A stretch of 13,173 nt of DNA, taken from positions 1 through 13,173 of the forward strand of contig JBLHMP010000094.1 of assembly GCA_047623555.1 (NCBI GenBank). Direction: 5' to 3'. The DNA is from NORP181 sp047623555. GTDB taxonomy: Bacteria; Pseudomonadota; Alphaproteobacteria; Rhodobacterales; Rhodobacteraceae. This document shows positions 5,924 through 13,028 of this stretch, piece by piece (the stretch's first letter is position 1; each line of letters opens with the position of its first letter). A program made the position numbers and the translations under genes. The notes beneath the pieces were generated by a model, which saw only the letters and a list, made by a program, of their open reading frames with translations, did not search any database and had not been told where the DNA came from.

Positions 5924-6257
5924 GCATGTCTGCCCTAAAGGTGACAGGGCAGCTTGGTCTGCAGGACCTCAACACCGATCTCCCCCAGCCCCACAAGGTG
6001 CAGTTCACGCCAGCTTGATCAGCAAACGCGAACGATTGGGAAATTTGATCTGTCCTTAGCAATTGTAATCGCCCAAATTCCTGCCCCCTAAATCCTGGCC
6101 CAGGCGCGTAACACCTTCCCATCGCGACCAATCTGTTGTATGGCCGCAGAATCTGAAATCGGGTGCCCAGACTCCAACGCCTGATAGGAATAGATAACGG
6201 AGTCAGGGGGAATTCGCCCCCTATGCAATGGCCAATTGGCCAACTTGAGGAACGTAG
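5924..6257. other. Intergenic region csp-pnp
   Basis: About 330 bases without a gene. A hairpin with stem CTGCCCT (5930-5936) / AGGGCAG (5946-5952) and a nine-base loop lies just past the csp terminator. Two more hairpins sit directly before pnp and are listed separately. I could not find a convincing sigma70 promoter; TTGATC at 6045-6050 has no good -10 partner. Confidence 0.55.
6205..6242 (+). promoter_or_regulatory. Two hairpins in the pnp leader
   Basis: AGGGGG (6205-6210), loop AATTCG, CCCCCT (6217-6222). Six bases later comes the perfect 14-base palindrome TGGCCAATTGGCCA (6229-6242), which could fold as a five-base stem with an AATT loop. The ribosome binding site GAGGAA and the ATG at 6258 follow at once. 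In enterobacteria pnp controls its own mRNA through a leader hairpin cut by RNase III; a similar role here is speculation. Confidence 0.4.
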
Positions 6258-8390
6258 ATGTTCAATGTAGTTAAAAAATCAATCGAGTGGGGCGAAGAAA
6301 CGCTGACACTCGAAACAGGCAAGGTTGCCCGTCAGGCGGATGGCTCGGTTATCGTCACGCTGGGGGAAACCTCGGTCATGGCGAACGTGACGTTTGCCCG
6401 CAAACAAAAACCCGGTCAGGATTTCTTTCCTTTGACCGTTCACTACCAAGAAAAATATTACGCTGCGGGCAAAATCCCGGGCGGCTTTTTCAAGCGCGAA
6501 GCGCGTCCAACTGAAAAAGAAACCCTGACAGCCCGTCTGATCGACCGTCCGATCCGTCCGTTGTTTGTACCTGGCTTCAAAAACGAAGTTCTGGTGATCT
6601 GTACTGTTCTGTCGCACGATCTGGTCAATGACCCGGATATGGTTGCAATGATCGCCGCCTCTGCTGCGCTGACCCTGTCAGGCGCGCCGTTCCGTGGTCC
6701 GATCGCTGGTTGCCGCGTTGGCTTTGAGGGTGGCGATTATGTGCTGAACCCAACAGTTGACGACATGCAGGACCTGCGCCTGAATCCTGATCAACGTCTT
6801 GATCTGGTTGTTGCCGGTACCAAAGACGCCGTGATGATGGTTGAATCCGAAGCCTATGAACTGTCCGAAGCAGAAATGCTGGGTGCGGTGAAATTCGCAC
6901 ACGAGCAGATTCAGCCAGTTCTGGACCTGATCATCGCCGTTGCCGAAGACGCTGCAAAAGAGCCGTTTGATTTTACTGCTCCTGACTATTCGGACCTGTC
7001 CGCTGCTGTTAAGGCCGCTGGCGAAACCGAAATGCGCGCTGCATTTGCGTTGACCGACAAACAGGAACGTACCGCCGCTGTTTCCGCAGCCCGTGACGTG
7101 ATCAAAGCAGCCCTGACCGAAGAGCAGCTGGCTGACGGCAACCTTGGCTCCGCTATGAAGGGCCTTGAGGCCGGTATTCTGCGCGGTGACGTTGTCAAAA
7201 CCGGCAAGCGTATTGATGGTCGCGGCACTGCTGACATCCGTCCGATCGTTTCGGAAACTGGCCTGTTGCCACGGACCCACGGTTCGGCTCTGTTCACCCG
7301 CGGTGAAACGCAGGCGATGGTTGTGACCACTTTGGGCACCGGCGACGATGAGCAATTCATCGACGCGCTGCATGGCAATTTCAAATCGAACTTCCTGCTG
7401 CACTATAACTTCCCTCCCTATTCGGTTGGCGAAGTTGGCCGGGTGATGGGCCCAGGACGTCGTGAAATTGGTCACGGTAAACTGGCATGGCGGGCGTTGC
7501 AGGCCGTTCTGCCAGCTTCGACCGATTTCCCATACACCATCCGCGTTGTCTCCGAGATCACTGAATCCAACGGTTCATCCTCGATGGCGTCGGTTTGTGG
7601 TGGTTCGCTGTCAATGATGGACGCGGGCGTTCCGCTGAAGTCGGCCGTTGCCGGTGTTGCAATGGGTCTGATCATGGAAGACGACGGATCATACGCGATT
7701 CTGTCCGACATCCTGGGTGACGAAGACCACCTTGGCGACATGGACTTTAAAGTGGCCGGTACCGCTAATGGTATCACGTCGCTGCAGATGGACATCAAGA
7801 TTGCTGGCATCACGCCAGAAATCATGGAAAAGGCCCTGGACCAAGCCAAAGATGGGCGTCTGCACATCCTTGGTGAGATGGCCAATGCCCTGACCGAAGC
7901 GTCTGATTTCAGCGTTCATGCTCCTCGCATCGAGACCATGCAGATCCCAACCGACAAGATCCGTGAAGTTATCGGATCGGGTGGTAAAGTGATCCGCGAA
8001 ATCGTCGAAGTGTCCGGCGCCAAAGTCGATATCAACGACGAAGGCATCATCAAGATCGCATCGCCAAACGCCGATTCGATCAAGAAAGCCTATGACATGA
8101 TCCACTCGATCGTGGCCGAGCCAGAAGAAGGCATGGTCTACACCGGTAAAGTCGTCAAGATCGTCGACTTTGGTGCGTTCGTGAACTTCTTTGGCAAGCG
8201 CGACGGCCTGGTACATGTGTCCCAGATCGAAAACCGCCGCCTGAACCATCCTTCGGACGTTCTGAAAGAAGGCCAGGAAGTTAAGGTTAAGTTGCTAGGC
8301 TTTGACGACCGCGGCAAGGTTCGCCTGTCGATGAAGGTTGTGAACCAGGAAACTGGCGAAGAAGTTACCAAGGACGAAGCAGAGGGTTAA
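6258..8390 (+). CDS. pnp: Polynucleotide phosphorylase (PNPase)
   Basis: A 710-residue 3'-to-5' exoribonuclease that uses phosphate to degrade RNA and is a component of RNA degradosomes. The domain order is complete: first RNase PH domain (about 10-145), alpha-helical domain, second RNase PH domain (about 315-500), KH (about 560-615) and S1 (about 620-695). Key features are FFKREARPTEKETLTARLID and PYSVGEVGRVMGPGRREIGH. The metal-binding catalytic loop is GDEDHLGDMD, with Asp488 and Asp494. The KH loop GSGG is at 573-576 and the S1 start is GKVVKIVDFGAFVNFFGKRD. The ATG at 6258 is preceded by GAGGAA. It is flanked by terminators of csp and its own, so it appears to be a separate unit downstream of rpsO, with leader hairpins that may regulate it. 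Confidence 0.98.
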   Translation: MFNVVKKSIEWGEETLTLETGKVARQADGSVIVTLGETSVMANVTFARKQKPGQDFFPLTVHYQEKYYAAGKIPGGFFKREARPTEKETLTARLIDRPIRPLFVPGFKNEVLVICTVLSHDLVNDPDMVAMIAASAALTLSGAPFRGPIAGCRVGFEGGDYVLNPTVDDMQDLRLNPDQRLDLVVAGTKDAVMMVESEAYELSEAEMLGAVKFAHEQIQPVLDLIIAVAEDAAKEPFDFTAPDYSDLSAAVKAAGETEMRAAFALTDKQERTAAVSAARDVIKAALTEEQLADGNLGSAMKGLEAGILRGDVVKTGKRIDGRGTADIRPIVSETGLLPRTHGSALFTRGETQAMVVTTLGTGDDEQFIDALHGNFKSNFLLHYNFPPYSVGEVGRVMGPGRREIGHGKLAWRALQAVLPASTDFPYTIRVVSEITESNGSSSMASVCGGSLSMMDAGVPLKSAVAGVAMGLIMEDDGSYAILSDILGDEDHLGDMDFKVAGTANGITSLQMDIKIAGITPEIMEKALDQAKDGRLHILGEMANALTEASDFSVHAPRIETMQIPTDKIREVIGSGGKVIREIVEVSGAKVDINDEGIIKIASPNADSIKKAYDMIHSIVAEPEEGMVYTGKVVKIVDFGAFVNFFGKRDGLVHVSQIENRRLNHPSDVLKEGQEVKVKLLGFDDRGKVRLSMKVVNQETGEEVTKDEAEG

Positions 8391-8417
8391 ACCCACCGCT
8401 TTATATGTCTGAGAAAC

Positions 8418-8449
8418 AAGGCCCCGGTGGAAACGCCGGGGCCTTTGTT
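8418..8449 (+). terminator. Rho-independent terminator after pnp
   Basis: AAGGCCCCGG (8418-8427), an eight-base loop and CCGGGGCCTT (8436-8445), followed by TGTTG. Strong stem, rather poor T-tract. Confidence 0.82.
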
Positions 8450-8607
8450 GTGTTTCGGGCTATCTCTAATAGATTGACCAGCATCAAGAATTTACTCAAC
8501 CAGATATTCCCCAAAGCCTCTTTAAGAGAGGGCCAGACAAGCGTAAACTTGGCACCAGCACAGGACGCCAAATCGAATTTCCAGTCCTCAAATCCAGATA
8601 CATAAAT

Positions 8608-9327
8608 ATGCAATCTTATATCATCCATCTCACTGGCGACACACGGCGCCAGATCAATGTGCCAACATTGCTGTCCGCCCTAACAGACCCCATTGTTGTT
8701 GAGGCCGTCAACGGCGACGATGCCATCGCGCAGGGGGCCATCGCCATCCGCCCCGGCGATCTGCGCCAGCCCGCCTATCCATTCCCTCTTGGCCCCGGCG
8801 AAGTTGGTTGTTTCCTTAGCCATCGCGCCTGTTGGCAGCGGATTATCGACAGCGGCCAGGACTACGGTCTGATCGCCGAGGATGATCTGGCGTTTGATCC
8901 GGTCAACTGGGTCGAGGCGATGGATTTGATCGAAGCGCAGGCCAATGCTGACATGTTCATCCGCCTACCTGCCAAGCCAAGCGAAACACCGGTTCAGGTT
9001 GTCGGGCAAAACGGCAGCGCCCGGCTGTTTCTGCCGCGCGTCATCGGGTTAAATTCGGTCTGTCAGGTGGTTGGCCGGAATGCGGCACAACGGTTGTTAG
9101 CGGCCAGTGAAACGCTGGATCGCCCGCTGGATGCGTTTTTGCAGATGCATTGGGTCACGGGTCAGCCGATCCATACGATCCTGCCCAATGGGGTGTTGGA
9201 GTTGACCGATGAATTGGGTGGATCAACCATTCAAAAGAAATCCCGCACCAGCAATGTGCTGATGCGGGGTATCAATCGCCTTAAATATCGGGCGCAGATC
9301 AAAAAGCGCCCGCAAAACCCTAGCTAG
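8608..9327 (+). CDS. Glycosyltransferase family 25 protein
   Basis: A 239-residue protein with the GT25 (LPS-type glycosyltransferase) pattern. It begins MQSYIIHLTGDTRRQINV, then GPGEVGCFLSHRACWQRII at 68-86. The acidic EDD motif is at 91-93 (YGLIAEDDLAF) and would bind the metal and nucleotide sugar. A later LDAFLQMHW segment is typical of the C-terminal half. Such enzymes add sugars, often galactose, to lipopolysaccharide or capsule in the cytoplasm; the exact acceptor cannot be told. There is no clear ribosome binding site before the ATG at 8608 (TACATAAAT), but the family match begins right at this Met. It lies alone, with no other polysaccharide genes in the window, and converges on the peroxiredoxin gene. 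Confidence 0.85.
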   Translation: MQSYIIHLTGDTRRQINVPTLLSALTDPIVVEAVNGDDAIAQGAIAIRPGDLRQPAYPFPLGPGEVGCFLSHRACWQRIIDSGQDYGLIAEDDLAFDPVNWVEAMDLIEAQANADMFIRLPAKPSETPVQVVGQNGSARLFLPRVIGLNSVCQVVGRNAAQRLLAASETLDRPLDAFLQMHWVTGQPIHTILPNGVLELTDELGGSTIQKKSRTSNVLMRGINRLKYRAQIKKRPQNPS

Positions 9328-9330
9328 GGT
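9317..9330. repeat. 14-bp perfect palindrome holding both convergent stop codons
   Basis: ACCCTAGCTAGGGT reads the same on both strands. The glycosyltransferase stop (TAG, 9325-9327) and the peroxiredoxin stop (TAG on the minus strand, 9322-9320) are both inside, so the two genes overlap by eight bases and both proteins end in Pro-Ser. Confidence 0.9.
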
Positions 9331-9973
9331 CGGCAGTGGTGCGCAGATACGGCAGAACGGTTTTGAAATCGCCAAATTTGGCCTTGGCGTCCTCATTGCT
9401 GACCGTCGGCGGAATGATCACGTCATCGCCAACAGTCCAGTTTGCCGGTGTCGCCACGCCTTTGCTGGACGATGTCTGCAACGCATCCAATGCGCGCAAT
9501 ACTTCGGCAAAGTTGCGACCCACAGACATCGGATAGGTCATCGACAGTTTCAGCTGCTTGTCTGGCCCAATGATGAACACCGACCGCACTGTGGCGCTAT
9601 CGGCAGGGGTGCGACCGTCGGGCAAATAGGCCTCGGCTGGCAGCATGTCGAATGCTTTGGACACGGCCAAACCTTCGTCGGCAATAATCGGGAACCCGGC
9701 AGTGGCGCCAGCAACGGCTTCGATGTCACCTTTCCACTTTTTGTGGTCCTCAACACCGTCAACGGACACACCAATCACCTTGGTGCCGCGTTTGGCCCAT
9801 TCGTCAGCCAATTTGGCAACGGCGCTAAATTCCGTGGTGCAAACCGGTGTAAAATCCTTGGGGTGGGAAAACAGAATCGCCCAGCTATCGCCAATCCAGT
9901 CATGGAACTGAATGGTGCCTTGATCCGTTTCAGCCGTGAAATTCGGAACAGTATCGTTAATGCGCAAACCCAT
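9320..9973 (-). CDS. 1-Cys peroxiredoxin (Prx6 / AhpC-TSA family)
   Basis: A 217-residue peroxide-scavenging enzyme of the Prx6 group. It begins MGLRINDTVPNFTAETDQG. The active site HPKDFTPVCTTE places the peroxidatic Cys at 45, with the conserved Thr42 and Pro43. Other marks are VIGVSVDGVEDHKKW, FPIIADEGLAVSKAFDML and the C-terminal dimerisation arm (RNFAEVLRALDALQ to the end). It would reduce hydrogen peroxide and organic hydroperoxides in the cytoplasm. The start at 9973 is preferred over an ATG eight codons upstream because AAGGAG lies six bases before it. The gene is divergent from the aldehyde dehydrogenase (166 bases apart) and convergent with the glycosyltransferase. Confidence 0.94.
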   Translation of the reverse strand: MGLRINDTVPNFTAETDQGTIQFHDWIGDSWAILFSHPKDFTPVCTTEFSAVAKLADEWAKRGTKVIGVSVDGVEDHKKWKGDIEAVAGATAGFPIIADEGLAVSKAFDMLPAEAYLPDGRTPADSATVRSVFIIGPDKQLKLSMTYPMSVGRNFAEVLRALDALQTSSSKGVATPANWTVGDDVIIPPTVSNEDAKAKFGDFKTVLPYLRTTADPS

Positions 9974-10084
9974 GTTGGTCTCCTTGGTTTCAATCAAATT
10001 CGACTCTCGTCATGGATAACCTAGTCTCTCTGCGCGCGGGTTTCATCCCCTGTCTTGCCCCCATCTTACTCCGGTGACAGTGTA

Positions 10085-10111
10085 CGGTCGAATCACTGAC
10101 CGCACGGTCAG
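10085..10111. promoter_or_regulatory. TetR-like operator candidate upstream of aldehyde dehydrogenase
   Basis: CTGACCG-CA-CGGTCAG (10096-10111) is a perfect 7-2-7 inverted repeat. A third CGGTC half-site lies at 10085-10089. GACCG-NN-CGGTC dyads are common targets of TetR-family repressors. It lies 28 bases upstream of the dehydrogenase ATG, before its ribosome binding site. No regulator gene is in the window, so the protein that binds it is unknown. Confidence 0.55.
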
Positions 10112-10139
10112 GAGATTCTGCCCATCCAAGGAGATTATC

Positions 10140-11579
10140 ATGATCGAGAAACGTGACTTTTACATCAATGGCCAGTGGGTCGCCCCTGCTCAGTCAAATG
10201 ATTTTGAAGTGATTGACCCGTCAACTGAAGAACCCTGTGCGATTATTTCGCTGGGTGGTGAGGCAGACACAAACGCCGCTGTTGCAGCAGCCAAGGCCGC
10301 ATTGCCGGGCTGGATGGCAACTCCGGTTGAGGACCGCATTGCGATGGTCGAAAAGCTGGCGGAAATCTACAACACCCGTGGCGAAGATCTGGCTCAGGCG
10401 ATGAGTGCCGAAATGGGCGCTCCCATCGACATGGCGCGTAGCCAGCAATTTGGCGCAGGTGGCTATCACCTGAAAAATTTCGTTCGCGCCGCCCGTGCGT
10501 TTGAATTTGACCGGCCCTTGAATGATCGCTCGCCCAACGACCGGCTGATATTCGAAGCCGTTGGCGTTGCCGCGCTGATCACCCCTTGGAACTGGCCATT
10601 GAACCAGATCACCTTGAAGGTTGGCGCCGCGGCCGTTGCTGGCTGTACCATGGTTCTGAAACCATCCGAGCAAAGCCCGCTAAACGCGATGATCTTTGCC
10701 GAAATGATGGACGAAGCCGGGTTTCCTGCCGGTGTGTTCAATCTGGTGAATGGTGACGGTGTTGGCGTTGGATCGACCCTGTCCGGTCACCCGGATGTGG
10801 ATATGGTCAGCTTTACCGGCTCTACCCGCGCAGGCACTGCCATTTCCAAAAACGCCGCGGATACCCTGAAAAAGGTACATCTTGAGCTGGGCGGCAAAGG
10901 TGCAAACGTTGTATTTGCCGATGCCGACGAAAAAGCGGTCAAACGTGGTGTCATGCATATGATGAACAACACCGGCCAATCCTGTAACGCCCCATCGCGG
11001 ATGCTGGTGCAGCGTGAAATCTATGACCAAGCCGTAGAAATTGCAGCTGCAACTGCGAGCAAGCTGACCGTGGGCAGTGCCCATGACGAAGGCCGCCACA
11101 TCGGCCCCGTAGTCAACGAACTGCAGTTCAACAAGATCCAGGCATTGATTCAGGTTGGCATCGACGAAGGCGCGCGCCTTGTTGCTGGTGGCACTGGTCG
11201 CCCCGAAGGCATCAATCAGGGCTTTTTTGTCAAACCAACGGTATTTGCGGATGTGAACAACGACATGACCATCGCCCGCGAAGAAATCTTTGGTCCGGTG
11301 CTGGCAATGATCCCCTTTGACACCGAAGCGGACGCCATCGCCATCGCCAATGACACGCCTTATGGCCTAACCAACTATGTGCAGACCCAGGACGGCGCGC
11401 GCGCCAACCGTATGGCCCGCGCATTGCGGTCCGGCATGGTTGAAATGAACGGTCAGGCACGGTCCGCCGGGTCACCGTTTGGTGGCATGAAGCAGTCCGG
11501 CAATGGTCGCGAAGGCGGCATTTTTGGCATCGAGGATTTCCTCGAGGTCAAAGCCGTCGGCGGCTGGGCAGCAGAATAA
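10140..11579 (+). CDS. NAD(P)+-dependent aldehyde dehydrogenase family protein
   Basis: A 479-residue member of the ALDH superfamily that oxidises an aldehyde to its acid. It starts MIEKRDFYINGQWVAPAQS. Family motifs are TPWNWPLNQITLKVGAA (oxyanion-binding Asn), FTGSTRAG (coenzyme loop), LELGGKGANVVFADAD with the general base Glu249, NTGQSCNAPSRMLV with the catalytic Cys282, and EEIFGPVLAMIPF near the C-terminus. The start at 10140 is chosen because AAGGAG lies six bases upstream and the family match begins there; the frame extends to 10074 without resemblance. Substrate is not decidable from sequence alone. A TetR-like dyad just upstream suggests induction by a substrate-related ligand. Confidence 0.93.
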   Translation: MIEKRDFYINGQWVAPAQSNDFEVIDPSTEEPCAIISLGGEADTNAAVAAAKAALPGWMATPVEDRIAMVEKLAEIYNTRGEDLAQAMSAEMGAPIDMARSQQFGAGGYHLKNFVRAARAFEFDRPLNDRSPNDRLIFEAVGVAALITPWNWPLNQITLKVGAAAVAGCTMVLKPSEQSPLNAMIFAEMMDEAGFPAGVFNLVNGDGVGVGSTLSGHPDVDMVSFTGSTRAGTAISKNAADTLKKVHLELGGKGANVVFADADEKAVKRGVMHMMNNTGQSCNAPSRMLVQREIYDQAVEIAAATASKLTVGSAHDEGRHIGPVVNELQFNKIQALIQVGIDEGARLVAGGTGRPEGINQGFFVKPTVFADVNNDMTIAREEIFGPVLAMIPFDTEADAIAIANDTPYGLTNYVQTQDGARANRMARALRSGMVEMNGQARSAGSPFGGMKQSGNGREGGIFGIEDFLEVKAVGGWAAE

Positions 11580-11606
11580 CCGCTGCTCCCCCAACCAGGT
11601 AAAATC

Positions 11607-11636
11607 GAGGCGAGCCATAATCAGGCTCGCCTCTTT
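11607..11636. terminator. Bidirectional terminator between convergent genes
   Basis: GAGGCGAGCC (11607-11616), a seven-base loop, GGCTCGCCTC (11624-11633), then TTT on the plus strand. AAAA at 11601-11604 supplies a T-tract for the minus strand. It serves the aldehyde dehydrogenase and the gene facing it. Confidence 0.85.
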
Positions 11637-11651
11637 CCGTTCAGGCCCAGT

Positions 11652-12089
11652 TTAGATGATATCCAGCACCAGATGCGGCACCCCGTCTGACGTTTTGCGC
11701 ATTGTTCGACCATCCTTGCCGATCACCGCAGTCACCCGCTGGCGGAACGACGAGAAACTGTCGAAGGTCACCACATCCACAGCCTCATCGAAATGCAGCA
11801 TGATCCGGGTTTGGTCACCATTCACCTGAGTTAGACCCAGAATACGGCCCACAAACGGCTGGTTCAGATAGCGGCCACTGGCCCGATCGCCCACGGCAAG
11901 AACCGGCGGCTCATTGCGCAAGGCCCGCGCACTAAGCGTGTTCCAGTCCCGCGCGCCATGCTGGCCTGCGATCATTTCCAAGGCTTCACTGTGGCTGACC
12001 TCTGTACCGGACTCGCGCAGTTTTGCACGCAGGCGTTTGGCCTGAGCCTTATAGTCGGTCACCAAATTGGTTTCAGTATAGGTATTCAT
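11652..12089 (-). CDS. Glyoxalase-superfamily-related small protein
   Basis: A 145-residue protein. The N-terminal half is helical and contains HSEALEMIAGQHGARDWNTL (33-52), a motif shared by a group of short proteins annotated as glyoxalase-superfamily (Glyoxalase_8-like, from memory). The second half has VGDRASGRYLNQPFVGRI and HFDEAVDVVTFDSFSSFRQR, a small beta-barrel-like region, and ends TSDGVPHLVLDII. The metal ligands and reaction of true glyoxalases are not evident, so no enzymatic role is claimed. The ATG at 12089 follows GAGGTG on the minus strand. It converges on the aldehyde dehydrogenase across a shared terminator. Confidence 0.75.
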   Translation of the reverse strand: MNTYTETNLVTDYKAQAKRLRAKLRESGTEVSHSEALEMIAGQHGARDWNTLSARALRNEPPVLAVGDRASGRYLNQPFVGRILGLTQVNGDQTRIMLHFDEAVDVVTFDSFSSFRQRVTAVIGKDGRTMRKTSDGVPHLVLDII

Positions 12090-12202
12090 GTCGCACCTCG
12101 ATCAGGAACGGCCACGCGGTTACAGAAGGGGCTCGCATTACCAACAGGGCGTTTGCCGTATCGGAGGTCACAGACAGTACACAGGGGTTTCACCAAAGCC
12201 AT
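12086..12202 (-). CDS. Possible 38-residue Cys-containing small protein
   Basis: The frame reads MALVKPLCTVCDLRYGKRPV and continues with NASPFCNRVAVPDRGAT. A CxxC pair and a third Cys hint at metal binding. Its TGA overlaps the ATG of the following gene as ATGA, a typical sign of translational coupling. Against it: no ribosome binding site, no recognised family, and a competing frame (12168-12278, ending ARKLYGFGETPVYCL) over part of the same bases. It may be extended upstream to an ATG at 12310. Low confidence. Confidence 0.25.
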   Translation of the reverse strand: MALVKPLCTVCDLRYGKRPVGNASPFCNRVAVPDRGAT

Positions 12203-12423
12203 ATAGCTTGCGAGCGGCAGGAGACCCAAACCTGCTGCGCACATAGGCATTGTAATTGGTTCCGTCAACACCCTGCAAATATTGGTCGCCCTGTCAGCGG
12301 GGAAAATCAATACCGATCCGGTTCCAGATCAACTTCGATTGGTTGGCAATACCGATCCTCGACATCTGGATTTACGACACTCTGACACCGGCCCTCAACC
12401 TGTGCCTTCCTGTGCAACTGGCT
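12203..12423. other. Unassigned stretch between the two minus-strand genes
   Basis: No gene can be supported here. One minus-strand frame (12293 to 12168) reads GVDGTNYNAYVRSRFGSPAA then RKLYGFGETPVYCL. It looks protein-like but has an in-frame stop just upstream and no ATG, so it may be the tail of a degraded gene. Plus-strand frames have no resemblance to known proteins. Confidence 0.4.
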
Positions 12424-12864
12424 CTAATTTGTGACCTTAAGCGCTGTTAGACCCTTATCGGAAGAGTCTCCATTTTGAATGTTGAGATATTCAGCCAATC
12501 GCTTTGCCCGGATCAAGGGGCAAATCAGGTCACGGTCTTCATCAATATTGGCCCGAACCACGGTCCAACCCTCACCCAAATCCATCTCTTCAGCCTTGTG
12601 AAGCCTCTCTAACATCCAAAACTTATCGGACATGTATTGCTGTATTAGTCCCGTATCGTGACGCGAGTACACAATTCGTTTGATATAGAAATCTTCAAAT
12701 TTCACAAAACTGGGCTCACCACTCCCGTTATCATGATAAATCTGTTTAGGAACTGATGCATATTTCCGCCAATTGTCCGAATCATATGGCGCAACAACCA
12801 ATCTGGGCCGGGCATAATCCAGCTTTGTTTCGAGCGGAACACGGTCGCCAATCGTCGAACGCAT
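12424..12864 (-). CDS. Hypothetical protein, 146 residues
   Basis: I do not recognise the family. The protein is soluble with no membrane segments, rich in charged and aromatic residues (for example YDSDNWRKYASVPKQIYHD and FEDFYIKRIVYSRHDTG). The C-terminal part, VVRANIDEDRDLICPLIRAK, is probably helical. Its base composition is visibly more AT-rich than the rest of the window and codons are less biased, which suggests acquisition by transfer. The ATG at 12864 has an AGGA about ten bases upstream and a G-run directly before it. It lies 12 bases behind the short ORF 12877-13026, with the same orientation, so the two were probably one operon next to the IS3 element. Confidence 0.6.
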   Translation of the reverse strand: MRSTIGDRVPLETKLDYARPRLVVAPYDSDNWRKYASVPKQIYHDNGSGEPSFVKFEDFYIKRIVYSRHDTGLIQQYMSDKFWMLERLHKAEEMDLGEGWTVVRANIDEDRDLICPLIRAKRLAEYLNIQNGDSSDKGLTALKVTN

Positions 12865-12876
12865 CCCCCTGCCATC

Positions 12877-13026
12877 CTAAGTTAGGGTGACTGAGCCACG
12901 TTCTGGAATGCCCAGAAAATACGGATCAAATGGGGTGTGTTTGATTTCCAGCGCCGCATTGGCCTTTGCCCGATCATGGACAATCCCGCCTTGATAATCA
13001 AAGCCGAACAGCATCGCGACGCGCAT
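12877..13026 (-). pseudogene. C-terminal fragment of an unknown gene, cut by IS3-family element
   Basis: Below usual ORF-length cut-offs but with good coding character. It reads MRVAMLFGFDYQGGIVHDRA, then KANAALEIKHTPFDPYFLGI, then PERGSVTLT and a TAG, 12 bases before the next minus-strand gene. The frame stays open upstream to 13064 but from about 13029 on it runs into sequence that looks like the end of the IS. The original gene was therefore probably longer and lost its 5' part. The ATG at 13026 has AAGG upstream, so a 49-residue product could still be made. No family recognised. Confidence 0.5.
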
Positions 13027-13028
13027 CC

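Noticed and set aside
6678..7475. 265-codon minus-strand open frame inside pnp
   Set aside because: Fully antisense to a certain gene; its composition mirrors pnp codon use and there is no family resemblance. The same holds for the frame at 7689-8249.
8405..8605. 66-codon plus-strand frame between pnp and the glycosyltransferase
   Set aside because: Starts inside the pnp terminator hairpin and shows no coding signature.
10074..10139. 22-codon N-terminal extension of the aldehyde dehydrogenase
   Set aside because: It would translate the operator-like dyad; the ATG at 10140 has a strong ribosome binding site and begins at the family match.
12256..12450. 64-codon plus-strand frame with hydrophobic middle (DWLAIPILDIWIY)
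   Set aside because: No start context, overlaps the end of the minus-strand hypothetical gene, and no recognisable family.
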